This document shows positions 52,118 to 61,610 of a DNA stretch of 64,000 bases, piece by piece. The notes under the pieces are model-generated. The model was not told the origin of the DNA. It saw only the letters and a program-made list of their open reading frames with translations, and ran no database searches. Positions within the stretch are counted from its first letter, which is position 1, and the number at the start of each line of letters is the position of its first letter. Location of the stretch: assembly GCA_965200945.1 (NCBI GenBank), contig OZ241749.1, forward strand, positions 868,001 through 932,000. Reading direction: 5' to 3'. This DNA comes from JADCRZ01 sp965200945 (GTDB lineage Bacteria; Bacteroidota; Bacteroidia; Chitinophagales; Chitinophagaceae). The position numbers and the translations under genes were made by a program.

Positions 52118-53713
52118 TCACTTGGTTACCCTGGCTGTGATGATCACCTGATAATGTGGATCGCGGTATTCCAGTTCCTTTTTACCTATCTCAGGCAGTC
52201 CTAATCCATATAGAAAAGCAGCGGCCACAAGGGTATTCCCAAAAGTTTCTATTTCAATACCCTCTGATGTAAAGTGTTCTTCCAGCATGGTTCGTAACGA
52301 CAATGCAGTGAATGACCATTGCCAGTATTTGCCCCATTCATCCTGCGCAATATGACTGATGCCCGGTACGGTAAGCAAGAGGGTTCCGCCTGGCTTTAGG
52401 ATCCTGTAGCATGTTTCCAGGGCTTCCTTGCAATTGTAGATAAGGTGCAGCGTCTGCGTGAGCACGATACAGTCAAAAGTGCCATCGGGTACCTGGGGCG
52501 CGTTGCTCAAGTCTCCTACAAAGGTTGCTTTCGGGTTATCTGCGCTGATGTGCAGCACATCTGCGATCGCGACATTGTTTCCACCATAGGCCAGGGTATA
52601 TTCGTTGTCACCGATTTCAAGCACACGATCTTTGATCAGTGCACGGTTTCTTTCCAGAAAAGACTCAATGTAATACCTGTCGATAGGGCCTCCACGGTCG
52701 TATCCGAACTTCACACTAAAGGGATAAGTGCGGTTCAGACTGCCAAAGGTGATGGGTAGCGAAGAAGGATCAGGCTTACGCAGAAGTTTTTTTAATACTT
52801 TTTTGGCTTTTTCCGGTACCATTGATTTAAGCTTCTCAGACCGGAATTTCTTTTTCAATTCTTCGTATAAATGGGGTGTATGCATTTTGAGTGTTTTAAT
52901 ATCCGGATGACTGTCGTCAAAGGAACGAATGTATCCAGGCTCATTGAAATTCGCATATATCCTGTCAGTGTAAAATTTTATCCATTCATACCTGCCTGCT
53001 TCGTAGTGCTTGAATTCCGTTTCATTATCCAGTTGTTCATGTTGTCTTTGAAGTACCAGCAGTGCATAATGCAACATGTTACTGATGTTATGGGACATGT
53101 TGTGCCCGTGAATCCTGTACACGGCAATTACACGCCTGTGAAATACGGTCTGAAACCTTCTGGTAACCTTCAAATACAGATCATAATCTTCACAATACGG
53201 CAAGCTGGTATCAAATTCAAAGTTATCGAAGACCCAGCGTCTATACATCACAGTAGCGTGCATTCCGATACAATTCCCCCTTAACATCTGGTAATAAGCG
53301 TGATAATGAATATAAGGTCGGATGATACAATCAATATGTTCCGACTTTTTTATCAATTCATATGCTCCGGATGTAAAAGCAGCATGAGGATGAGCGTCAA
53401 GACTTCTTATGTTGCTGATCAAGGCTTCTGGCAACAACCAGTCGTCGGCATCGAGAAACACAAGCTTATCGCCCGTGCTGTGTCTGATGCCGGTGTTCCT
53501 CGCTGCTGACAAACCTGCATTGGACTGGTAAATGTACCGGACCGAAGGGTAACGTTCCGTAACCGAGCTGGGATTGTCTTGTGATCCGTCATCAACGACG
53601 ATGATCTCCGTTTCAACCTGTTGTTTCATCACGCTCTCGAGGGCTTCTGACAAGTATTGCGCATGATTATAGCAGGGGATAATCACCGAAACGAGCGACG
53701 ATCTTTTCACCAT
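52118..53713 (-). CDS. Glycosyltransferase family 2 fused to SAM-dependent methyltransferase
   Basis: 531 residues, two domains. Residues 1 to ~290 are a GT-A (GT2) transferase: SVIIPCYNHAQYLSEALES, IIVVDDGSQD and LVFLDADDWL (DxD). Residues ~345-531 are a class I methyltransferase with a modified motif I (RVLEIGDNEYTLAYGG), FDCIVLTQTLHLIYNCKEAL, and ILKPGGTLLLTVPGISHIAQ; similar domains are, as I recall, frequent in polysaccharide clusters. It is the last gene of the leftward locus. Adding and methylating a terminal sugar is a plausible role, but both activities are inferred. Confidence 0.9.
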   Translation of the reverse strand: MVKRSSLVSVIIPCYNHAQYLSEALESVMKQQVETEIIVVDDGSQDNPSSVTERYPSVRYIYQSNAGLSAARNTGIRHSTGDKLVFLDADDWLLPEALISNIRSLDAHPHAAFTSGAYELIKKSEHIDCIIRPYIHYHAYYQMLRGNCIGMHATVMYRRWVFDNFEFDTSLPYCEDYDLYLKVTRRFQTVFHRRVIAVYRIHGHNMSHNISNMLHYALLVLQRQHEQLDNETEFKHYEAGRYEWIKFYTDRIYANFNEPGYIRSFDDSHPDIKTLKMHTPHLYEELKKKFRSEKLKSMVPEKAKKVLKKLLRKPDPSSLPITFGSLNRTYPFSVKFGYDRGGPIDRYYIESFLERNRALIKDRVLEIGDNEYTLAYGGNNVAIADVLHISADNPKATFVGDLSNAPQVPDGTFDCIVLTQTLHLIYNCKEALETCYRILKPGGTLLLTVPGISHIAQDEWGKYWQWSFTALSLRTMLEEHFTSEGIEIETFGNTLVAAAFLYGLGLPEIGKKELEYRDPHYQVIITARVTK

Positions 53714-53723
53714 ATTTTTTGAT

Positions 53724-54983
53724 TTAGTACATGAAGTGTGATCTCGCCTTATGCCGTTTGTAATACCACAGACCCGAAAAAACGCCTTTCATCTCCACAA
53801 AGATCGTTTGGAGCCTTCCGGGATAGGAAGGAAAAGATTTAATGATTATACGGCCATAATTCAACAGCAAATGCTGATACACATACCTTCTATAGGAGAA
53901 CTCTTTGCCCTGGTCATCCTGGATCAATGCCGCCACCGTGTGTCCCCGCATGTAGCTGAATAATTGACGTCTGAGCGCATTCATATCCCTGCGGTGTTCG
54001 TGGAATACGATCGACCGGGTGGTATAACTAATCCTTCCACCTGCTTTCAACAGTCGGAACCACATTTCGGAATCGCCATTGCAGCCTGCCGCACCCACAT
54101 CCAGTCTTTCATCGAAGAGCCCTGTCTCGGCCAGCACCTTCTTTCGAAAAGCCATGTTCGCTCCAGCCCCGATGTTCCACACACGTGGATGGGAGGTGCC
54201 GCTCAGAAAGCCCTTGTCGAACCGGATGTCGAGGTAACCTTTGTTGAAACCCCAGTATCTTTCAAAGATAAGCTGGCTTTCTGTGTCCAGTGCACTCGAA
54301 ATGATAAGACCCGTTGTTGCATCTGTTTCCCCGTTTTGAAATGCCGCCCATGTATGAAAGGCCCAGTGCGGGTGTGCCTGCACGTCATCATCCATATAAG
54401 CAACAATCTCCGATCTTGCCGATACAGCCCCTTTGTTGCGTGCAATGTCGAGCCCAGGTCTGACTTCCCGGACATAAGTGACCCCGGGAAATTGCGCAGT
54501 GACGTCGAATGTGCTTTCATCTGTTGGCGCATTATCTACCACTACTATTTCTGCGGGAGAAGAGGCCTGCTTCATCAGGCTTTCCAGGCATTTCTGCAAT
54601 TGCTGGCTTCGGTTCCTGGTACAGATCACCACTGAAATATCCACCGCTTGCGGAAATTCTGCAGGAACGAACGGATCGCAGATCCGTGACAGCGTGGAAG
54701 ACAGCGTTCGAAGGTCGTCTACCTGAACCTTGCCCAGCGGCTCACCGGCACGGGCGGCATAAGCTTCGAGTGCAGGATGGATCGAATCAATGGCCCTTTG
54801 CATGAATTCGGGATGGGTAAATGCCTGGCCGGATTCGATGTATAATTCACCAAGCGCAATATCTTTCCACCAGAACACGCAGTAGTGGGCCTGGCCGGTT
54901 AACACAGGCAACGTTGCGGTGTCAATGAGATCCTGGAGCTGCAGGTGATGTATCTGATACGTATGGTTCATAGGTGTTATCAT
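53724..54983 (-). CDS. Glycosyltransferase family 2
   Basis: 419 residues. An N-terminal ~105-residue part with no recognised domain precedes the GT-A fold: ISVVICTRNRSQQLQKCLES, IVVVDNAPTDESTF, VAYMDDDVQAHPHW (DxD) and NIGAGANMAFRKKVLAETGLFD. A hydrophobic C-terminal part is absent, so it is soluble or peripheral. A second ATG four codons in (54971) is an alternative start. It lies 10 bases before the stop of the fused gene and three bases after the gene upstream. Confidence 0.9.
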   Translation of the reverse strand: MITPMNHTYQIHHLQLQDLIDTATLPVLTGQAHYCVFWWKDIALGELYIESGQAFTHPEFMQRAIDSIHPALEAYAARAGEPLGKVQVDDLRTLSSTLSRICDPFVPAEFPQAVDISVVICTRNRSQQLQKCLESLMKQASSPAEIVVVDNAPTDESTFDVTAQFPGVTYVREVRPGLDIARNKGAVSARSEIVAYMDDDVQAHPHWAFHTWAAFQNGETDATTGLIISSALDTESQLIFERYWGFNKGYLDIRFDKGFLSGTSHPRVWNIGAGANMAFRKKVLAETGLFDERLDVGAAGCNGDSEMWFRLLKAGGRISYTTRSIVFHEHRRDMNALRRQLFSYMRGHTVAALIQDDQGKEFSYRRYVYQHLLLNYGRIIIKSFPSYPGRLQTIFVEMKGVFSGLWYYKRHKARSHFMY

Positions 54984-54986
54984 ATT

Positions 54987-55997
54987 TCAAGAGAAAACCT
55001 TTCTCGCCCATTCTCTGAAGCGGTAAGCCTGCATCAGCGCGTACATCTTTCCTATCTTGAACCGTTGCCATCCATTTGGCGCAATGACCCGGATGGCTTT
55101 CATCTGTTTCCGCACGGTCGGTCGGTCCCGGCTGCTGTACCAGTTTTTTTTTGTCTGGGCCCATGACCAGAAATAATAATTGGTGAGCGCCCGCCGGATA
55201 GTAGCGGCCCGCATGGCTTCAGGCAGATAAGTGGCGGACTGGTGTATCACTTGCTGAATGTCGCGGATATTGTCTCCTTTCAGAAGGGCCAGTCCGGAAA
55301 TGGACGAACTGTGCATCCGGTAGTCGGCCAGTAGATCAGGCGTATAAGCCGTCGGAAACTCCCGTGCAATACGCGCCCACATTTCGCGGTCTTCGCCGTA
55401 GATAACGCCGTAGAAGCCACCGAGCTTTTCATAGACGCTTCGCCTTACCACCATACAGGCATACTGGGCAGGTGTGTACTCCACCACTCGCTGTAACCAG
55501 TCTTCGACGATGCCGTCGCAGGAAGCTTCTATCTCCGAACGGGTGAGCAGCCTTCCCTGCGCATCGATGGTATTCCAGCCACAGCAGGCGGCTCCGGCCT
55601 GCGGATTGGCTTCCATCAGGTGTCCCATTTTCCGGTAGAATCCCCATTTCACCCGGTCATCTCCATGGAGGAGATGAATGAGGTGCCCACCCGACCGGTT
55701 GAGGCAGGTTTCAAAGTTCCGGAGGCTGCCTACATTGGCAGGCTGACGAAAATAGCCTACCCTGCCTTTTCCAAATCGCTGTACAAGGGCCTCCACATCA
55801 CCATCGGTACTGGCATCGTCAACCACCTCTATCTGCATGAGGTGGGCACCCGGATCCTGTTGCAGCACACTGTGCAGAACTTCTTCAATAAACGTATAAC
55901 AGTTGAAAACGGGGATCATAACAGACCACAACGGCCGTACTTCGCCAGTCTGAACGGGAAGTATGGTAGGAGGGCTGTCGGGAATTCGCTGCAACAT
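54987..55997 (-). CDS. Glycosyltransferase family 2, paralogue of the gene at 59570
   Basis: 336 residues from the ATG at 55997. Motifs: PLWSVMIPVFNCYTFIEEV, MQIEVVDDASTDGDVEAL and HLLHGDDRVKWGFY. The frame opens at a TTG at 56021, but the ATG gives MLQRIPDSPPTI, which lines up with MSERIPLSPPVI of the paralogue. The two proteins share the GKGRxGYFRQ and GSxRNFETCLxRS blocks. The acceptor sugar is unknown. Confidence 0.9.
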   Translation of the reverse strand: MLQRIPDSPPTILPVQTGEVRPLWSVMIPVFNCYTFIEEVLHSVLQQDPGAHLMQIEVVDDASTDGDVEALVQRFGKGRVGYFRQPANVGSLRNFETCLNRSGGHLIHLLHGDDRVKWGFYRKMGHLMEANPQAGAACCGWNTIDAQGRLLTRSEIEASCDGIVEDWLQRVVEYTPAQYACMVVRRSVYEKLGGFYGVIYGEDREMWARIAREFPTAYTPDLLADYRMHSSSISGLALLKGDNIRDIQQVIHQSATYLPEAMRAATIRRALTNYYFWSWAQTKKNWYSSRDRPTVRKQMKAIRVIAPNGWQRFKIGKMYALMQAYRFREWARKVFS

Positions 55998-56065
55998 GAA
56001 GAAATTTTGGATCAGGTACAAGGGTTTGTTGACTCAACTAAGGTTTGGTTTGCGAAGCCGTGCAA

Positions 56066-57220
56066 TCAGGCGGAGCCGGATGAGCGGAACAAAAGTTTCC
56101 GGGCGACTTTCCATACAAAATTCCTGAAGGGAGAGGGCAGGGTCCAGTACATCAGGCGGTCTGCGTAATGGAACCACCCCCGGCCTTTTGTGCGTGCGGC
56201 CGGCTCAACAGTCTCGGAAGCATTTACAGGTTGCCGATAAAAATCCATTACGGAGCCGATCTGCTGGGCCCTCCGGGTATCATCGTGTACAAAAGGCTTG
56301 TGCAACTCGTCCTCAAATTCGGACCGGATCTCGCCAAGCCGTTTCATCGCCCAGCTGAAACACTCCCGCGCTTTGGCCCTGGCTTCTTCTGAAAGACAGA
56401 ACCGCAGGCTCAGCTCCAGCTTCTTTATGTCGAGCGTTTCCGGGGTATAAACAACCGGCCAGCCGATTTCCTGCATCTGCTTCACGATCTTGAACCCGCC
56501 TTTTTCCGGATCTATGGCCAGTACCGGCACACCATTCTTGATCGCCATTACAGAACCATGCAGGCGGGTCGTGATCAGCGCATCCATGCGGGCAATCAAC
56601 GATTCAACTTCAGGTGGCGTGCGCAGGTGCGTTTCGTTTACAGTCAATTGGGTATCTATGTAAACCACCGACATTTCCATCGTGTCAATCAACTGCTGGA
56701 TTTGCCGGTTTACAAAATCGACCTCACCGGCGGGGTAATCCTCCACCAGACAAACGCCTACGACGGGCACCCGTTTTTGGGTTGATTCAAAGACCATGTC
56801 AGGTTGCACGGCTTCCGAGCTGTCTCTTTCCAACAGGATGTCGAACGGGTTCCATTGTTGCAAGGGTGTTACCATCGACAGGTTCAAACCAGAAAGCCGG
56901 CACGAGCTGAAACGCGCAAGAAACCGGAACTCGTGCGGCTTTTGCTCAAAAGGCCCGCAAACGAAAACAGCGTCCGAATAGCTTGCCGGATCGGCGGTTT
57001 GCCAGTCTATCCCTTTTCCGATGGTGTCGTCATAAGCTATGTCGAACGTGAACCCTGCCTTCGACAACCAGTTACAGGCTACTTCCAGTGCCATCACATC
57101 ACCTGCCGTTGCATGCCCGTCGCTGAAGGAGAACCAGCCGGCCACGAGAGCATGCCTGCCGGGTTGCATACGATCAGCGCTGCCGGTTTGGGTCAAAGAG
57201 AGGTTGTTTTCATTCGTCAT
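56066..57220 (-). CDS. Polysaccharide pyruvyl transferase family protein
   Basis: 384 residues; the family transfers pyruvate from PEP onto a sugar as a ketal, giving the polymer negative charge. The C-terminal block DALITTRLHGSVMAIKNGVP with LAIDPEKGGFKI is characteristic, and the N-terminus has a Rossmann-like HATAGDVMALEVACNWLSK segment. It lies between the ABC exporter ATPase and two glycosyltransferases. Related family members catalyse other transfers, so pyruvylation is likely but not certain. Confidence 0.88.
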   Translation of the reverse strand: MTNENNLSLTQTGSADRMQPGRHALVAGWFSFSDGHATAGDVMALEVACNWLSKAGFTFDIAYDDTIGKGIDWQTADPASYSDAVFVCGPFEQKPHEFRFLARFSSCRLSGLNLSMVTPLQQWNPFDILLERDSSEAVQPDMVFESTQKRVPVVGVCLVEDYPAGEVDFVNRQIQQLIDTMEMSVVYIDTQLTVNETHLRTPPEVESLIARMDALITTRLHGSVMAIKNGVPVLAIDPEKGGFKIVKQMQEIGWPVVYTPETLDIKKLELSLRFCLSEEARAKARECFSWAMKRLGEIRSEFEDELHKPFVHDDTRRAQQIGSVMDFYRQPVNASETVEPAARTKGRGWFHYADRLMYWTLPSPFRNFVWKVARKLLFRSSGSA

Positions 57221-57333
57221 GCCATACTCAATTTAGGATCAGACCGATTAAGGGGATCTTGTTTGCGTCTTTACAGTTCATCGCAATCGATTCTTCCATG
57301 CGTCAATTCCGTATTTATCGAAAGTGCCGACCT

Positions 57334-58560
57334 TCATTGCCAGTCGTACTTTCCAAATGTGACACCATAATCATAGTCACCATGTTTCACGAGAAAGGTC
57401 TCGTTGTCAAAAACAGAAAATTTGCATACGTCTTCGACCCAATCTACCGGATACAGTTCGGGGGTGTGTATCAGTACAGTGAAGGAGTAACTTCCCCTCA
57501 CCAGCACCCCCGCTTTTATGGTTAACCTAATCTGTTCCTTCAGGTCGGTCGACTCGCATGCGAACACCCGCCTTTTCTTTCCATCGAGGACAAGCACAAA
57601 GAGGCTGTATGATGTATGGGCAGCCTGCATGGCGATCTCGAAATCGATTTGAACAGAATCGCCGACACCAAACAGCGAGGCAATTTCGTTGCGGTTGTCT
57701 ACTACCTTCATGCGGTTGATAAAGCAATCGCCCCTGATGTTGCTGACACGTTCGAAAGCAGGCGAGGTGCTGAACCGGGTCAGGTACCGGCTTATGACAT
57801 CTGACATCGGTCCGACTGTTTCCATGCGTCCCTTTGTAAGTAACAATCCGGTTTTGCATAGCTGTGCCATGGCATGCAGGTCATGGCTCACGAAGATGAT
57901 CGTCTTTCCCTCACTGCGGTTCAGCTCACTGATCTTTTCGATACATTTTTTTTGAAATTCAACATCGCCTACCGCCAGCACTTCATCGAGGATCAGGATC
58001 TCTGCATCGAGAAAGGCTGCAATGGCAAACCCAAGCCTCACATACATTCCGGATGAGTAGCGTTTCACTGGTGTGTCGATGTACTTGGAGATGTTGGCGA
58101 AAGCGATGATCTTCTCAAGCTTTTCCTTGATCTCGTTCCGTTTCATGCCGAGTATAGATCCGTTGAGAAAGATGTTCTCCCGCCCGGTCAGTTCAGGATG
58201 AAACCCTGTACCGACTTCAAGCAGGCTCACCAGCCGCCCGTTGCCCAACACCCGGCCCGAGGTAGGAGCCGTGACCCGGCTCAAAATTTTGAGCAGGGTG
58301 CTTTTGCCCGCCCCGTTTGCTCCTGCGATACCCAGCGTGTCACCGGTTTTTATCTCTAAATTTATATTTCGCAGGCTCCAGGTGAGGTGAGCCCCTTTTT
58401 TAGAATCCGGCTCTTCCCATTCGTCGATCTCGCCAGTTTCTACGGCCTGTCCTTTAAGCTTTTTCATCCACCTTTCCACATCTTTGATCAGCATGCCTGA
58501 CCCCACTTTACCCATCAGGTAAGCCTTCGAAACATCCTCAATCTTAATTGCATAATCCAT
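57334..58560 (-). CDS. ABC exporter ATPase of Wzt/TagH type with C-terminal domain
   Basis: 408 residues. The nucleotide-binding domain (about 60-245) has Walker A GANGAGKST (80-88), signature YSSGMYVRLGFAIAA, Walker B EILILDEVLAVGD and the switch His in FVSHDLHAM. The C-terminal ~150 residues are a beta-rich extension (VQIDFEIAMQAAHTSYSLFV) like the Wzt C-terminal domain, which in O8/O9a-type systems binds the modified end of the glycan. It pairs with the permease gene 88 bases upstream. Confidence 0.93.
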   Translation of the reverse strand: MDYAIKIEDVSKAYLMGKVGSGMLIKDVERWMKKLKGQAVETGEIDEWEEPDSKKGAHLTWSLRNINLEIKTGDTLGIAGANGAGKSTLLKILSRVTAPTSGRVLGNGRLVSLLEVGTGFHPELTGRENIFLNGSILGMKRNEIKEKLEKIIAFANISKYIDTPVKRYSSGMYVRLGFAIAAFLDAEILILDEVLAVGDVEFQKKCIEKISELNRSEGKTIIFVSHDLHAMAQLCKTGLLLTKGRMETVGPMSDVISRYLTRFSTSPAFERVSNIRGDCFINRMKVVDNRNEIASLFGVGDSVQIDFEIAMQAAHTSYSLFVLVLDGKKRRVFACESTDLKEQIRLTIKAGVLVRGSYSFTVLIHTPELYPVDWVEDVCKFSVFDNETFLVKHGDYDYGVTFGKYDWQ

Positions 58561-58648
58561 GGTTGCGATTCATTTACAGGCTTTCAGGCAATACGTACAA
58601 GGATTGGACCCCGGTAAACAATGATGTTGCATTTTTATGTGAGACCGT

Positions 58649-59497
58649 TTATACAATATCGATGTAATTTTTCTGCACCCTGTTAAAAACGATGATCCCT
58701 GCCAGTAATATAGCAAATGAAAAAACCGCCGAGTAAACCAGGCTCTTCCAACTGATGGCTCCGTGGCCCGTGAAGCCATATCTCATTCCTTCCAGCAGCG
58801 GTGTCATCGGGTTTACGTCGATGATCCATTTGTACCGTTGCGGCACAGCTGAATAGGGTATGATAACAGGAGTGGCGTACATAAGCATTTGCAAGGAAAA
58901 AGAAAGCAGAAAGGCAAGGTCGCGGTACTTGACCGTCAAGGCAGACAGCAGCATGCCGATGCCTAAGCTCAGCGCAGCCAGCACCAGTATGAATACCGGC
59001 ATGCCAAGGAGTACGGGATTTGGGTATAACTGAAAGCCCCTCAACTTATAATAAAGCAAGGTCAATCCACATAGCACAAACTGAACGCTGAAGCGGATCA
59101 GTGCGCTCAGGGAGATACTCAGCGGCACAATGATCCTCGGGAAATAAACTTTGCCGAAAAGACTTACATTGTCTTTCAGAACGGAAGCCGTTTTTGTGAG
59201 ACACTCGGAAAAGTAATTCCAGAAAGTGACACCGGTAATATAGAAGAGCGGCCCGGGGATGCCCTCGGTGGAAAGTCCGGCCATCTTTGAAAACACCAGC
59301 TGGAAGACCAGTGCTGATATAAGGGGTTGAACCACGAACCACAAAGGACCCAGAATGGTTTGCTGATAAAAGGAAACATAATCTCTTTTCACGATCAGCA
59401 GGATCAGATCACGGTAATCCCAGATTTCTTTCAAATGCAGAGATAACCAGGGTTGCCTGGCAGAAATTTCCCAATGTTGATGTTCCGGTTTCGACAT
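58649..59497 (-). CDS. ABC exporter permease of Wzm/TagG type
   Basis: 282 residues with six hydrophobic helices and the ABC2 polysaccharide-export layout: a conserved N-terminal amphipathic part (LHLKEIWDYRDLILLIVKRD), QTILGPLWFVVQPLISALVF and a late NPMTPLLEGMRYGFTGHG block. It exports finished glycan across the inner membrane using the ATPase encoded downstream. Confidence 0.93.
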   Translation of the reverse strand: MSKPEHQHWEISARQPWLSLHLKEIWDYRDLILLIVKRDYVSFYQQTILGPLWFVVQPLISALVFQLVFSKMAGLSTEGIPGPLFYITGVTFWNYFSECLTKTASVLKDNVSLFGKVYFPRIIVPLSISLSALIRFSVQFVLCGLTLLYYKLRGFQLYPNPVLLGMPVFILVLAALSLGIGMLLSALTVKYRDLAFLLSFSLQMLMYATPVIIPYSAVPQRYKWIIDVNPMTPLLEGMRYGFTGHGAISWKSLVYSAVFSFAILLAGIIVFNRVQKNYIDIV

Positions 59498-59569
59498 ATG
59501 CTTCCACTTTGATATGTTGAATATTTAAGATAATATTCAACATCTGAATTGGTGTGCTGTTGTTGGTAT

Positions 59570-60595
59570 TTAATGCTGTTTCCTGAATGACTTAAACATA
59601 TATTGCCTAATCTGTTTGAGCCTTAAAAAATAGAGTGTATAAAACCTGCCTGCCCAAAAATAAGTTTTCAAACTTTTGTAGTTCTCCAGTGCTTTCCTGG
59701 TTTGTATCAGTGCCACGTCGGGCTTTGTCAGCAGCAGCATGTTGGCCAGGCGTATACAGGAGATCGAGTAATGCTCTTTAGCAAATTCTACGATCTTTTC
59801 TTTTTGAGCCGATGGAAGGTAATGCTGAATAATGTCAATCACTTTTTTTATATCCTCAAAATTCTCTCCGGTCTGAAATGCCTTGTAAGAGATGCCTCCC
59901 GTGTTTGCGATGCGGTATTGAGCCAGCACCTTGGGAGAATACGCAATAGGAAAGCGTTGTGCGATACGACACCACATTTCCCAGTCTTCTCCAAATTTAA
60001 CGGCATAAAACCCGCCCAGTTGCTCGTATACATCTCTTTTTACAACGATGGCGGGAGGCTGGATCAATTGGGTCTTTCCAATCTGCGTAATAAAGTTAGG
60101 CAGAAGGGTAGGAACATCCGCCAGGTTCTCTTTTTGAAATTGTATAACGGAGCCTTCGCGGCTGATGAATGAGTAATTGGTGAACACAGCCCCCGCCTCG
60201 GGAAACCTGACGAAGAGACTATCCACCTCCTTATAAAACCCGGATAGGATGCGATCGTCTCCATGCAGCAGGTGCACCCTGTGTCCACGGGATCTCCTGA
60301 GGCAGGTCTCAAAATTCCGGATGCTGCCTGAATTTTTTTGCTGGCGGAAATACCCGATCCTTCCTTTTCCTATTTCCTTCACGAGGGCTGCTACATCTCC
60401 ATCCGTACTGCAATCATCTATTACCTCTATCTGCATCATCTCCGGCGGGGGTGCCTGGGCCAGCACATCATGAAGAACACCGGGTAAAAACTGAATGCAG
60501 TCGAAAACAGGGATCATGACCGACCACAACGGCCGTTCTCCAACAGCGTTCACAGGTTCGATCACAGGAGGAGACAAGGGAATTCGTTCAGACAT
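59570..60595 (-). CDS. Glycosyltransferase family 2, first gene of the leftward locus
   Basis: 341 residues. GT-A motifs: RPLWSVMIPVFDCIQFLPGV, MQIEVIDDCSTDGDVAAL and HRVHLLHGDDRILSGFY. Close paralogue of the product of 54987-55997, which suggests an in-operon duplication followed by divergence. A DxD metal site is probably the HGDDR motif. The acceptor is unknown. Confidence 0.9.
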   Translation of the reverse strand: MSERIPLSPPVIEPVNAVGERPLWSVMIPVFDCIQFLPGVLHDVLAQAPPPEMMQIEVIDDCSTDGDVAALVKEIGKGRIGYFRQQKNSGSIRNFETCLRRSRGHRVHLLHGDDRILSGFYKEVDSLFVRFPEAGAVFTNYSFISREGSVIQFQKENLADVPTLLPNFITQIGKTQLIQPPAIVVKRDVYEQLGGFYAVKFGEDWEMWCRIAQRFPIAYSPKVLAQYRIANTGGISYKAFQTGENFEDIKKVIDIIQHYLPSAQKEKIVEFAKEHYSISCIRLANMLLLTKPDVALIQTRKALENYKSLKTYFWAGRFYTLYFLRLKQIRQYMFKSFRKQH

Positions 60596-61610
60596 GCTTA
60601 TAAATTAGGTCTCTCGATTTGGTTTATGGGGAAAACTACAGCACACTGAAATCCTCCGCATGCTGAATTTGTTGGTCTGAGGCAGCTCATCTGTCTGTGT
60701 CACCATCTTAAAAGGAGCAATTGATGTTGGTCATTCTCATCCGAATAAGTAAAGGGATAACTTTCATTCAAAAAGAGCGGTTCCCAGTAAGGGGTGTAAA
60801 TAAGAGGTATTGGATTTAATATAATATGAGGCCGTTTACTTCTTTGCAAAGTACTCTAGCCGGCTATAAGTATTGGATATTGGTGCGGAGATCATGGATT
60901 GGAAATTACACATATGTTGGCCGGTTAAGACCGCCAAAAAGGATTTCACAGGAGAAGGAAGAGGATATTCCGCGAAATGGTCAACAAAGATATGTAAAAA
61001 TGAATCCTTGAATACATATTAGCAAAAGCCCATTTCAGGGTGCAGTTTAATCTATTTTTAATATCGAAAAACCCCAATTACCGTATAATTTAGTTTTGCC
61101 CGATTCCCGATTTGACCGTATTATTGCATCAGAAAGGTAAAATCTTTCATCCCACCATAATCAGGTCCAAAATATCCTTTGAATCAGCCTTCGTCATACT
61201 GCATTGCCAACTTTGCTGTTTCCATATGTAAAGGTTTAATCATACGTGACTCTTCTGATCGTAGTCAGAGGATTTTTTTATGAATTGCGTAATGTGAACC
61301 TTGATGGTTGCGAAATCCTATAAATTACCGATTTTAACTTTGCCTTATTATATATTCATCGTTTAAGGTGAGCAGGTAAATTAATCTATTCTTGAAACGT
61401 TACAGGCCGCCTATGCAATATCCAACTGAAATTTAGGCGAATTTCTATAAGTGTCTAAATCCTTTGATTTACCAAGTGTGTCTTTCCGTGCCCTTCATTA
61501 CTCTCTTTGTGTTACAAGGTCAAATGAACGCATTGAGCTTAGTTGCTCTTCACTCAGGCACCTATGTGACTGAGGAAAGCGGAGCTTTGTCTACTCTAAA
61601 TTAGTTAACA
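60596..61610. other. 1-kb AT-rich spacer between divergent polysaccharide gene sets
   Basis: No supported gene; short frames such as 60826-61011 have no recognisable motif. The segment is clearly more AT-rich than the rest of the window. It contains two exact TAnnTTTG boxes on the plus strand (61091 and 61335) and, on the minus strand, GTACTTTGC near 60850 facing the leftward operon. I looked for long inverted repeats that would mark an invertible promoter and found none, and saw no ops/JUMPstart element. Confidence 0.6.
61308..61342 (+). promoter_or_regulatory. Possible promoter of the UpxY gene
   Basis: TTG (61308-61310) and TAACTTTG (61335-61342), an exact TAnnTTTG, with 24 bases between. 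It would give a leader of about 260 bases before the UpxY start, a fitting place for antiterminator loading. A second exact box, TAGTTTTG, is at 61091-61098. Confidence 0.4.

Noticed and set aside
60596..61610. Invertible capsule promoter
   Set aside because: UpxY loci of Bacteroides often have one, but I found no flanking inverted repeats or recombinase here.
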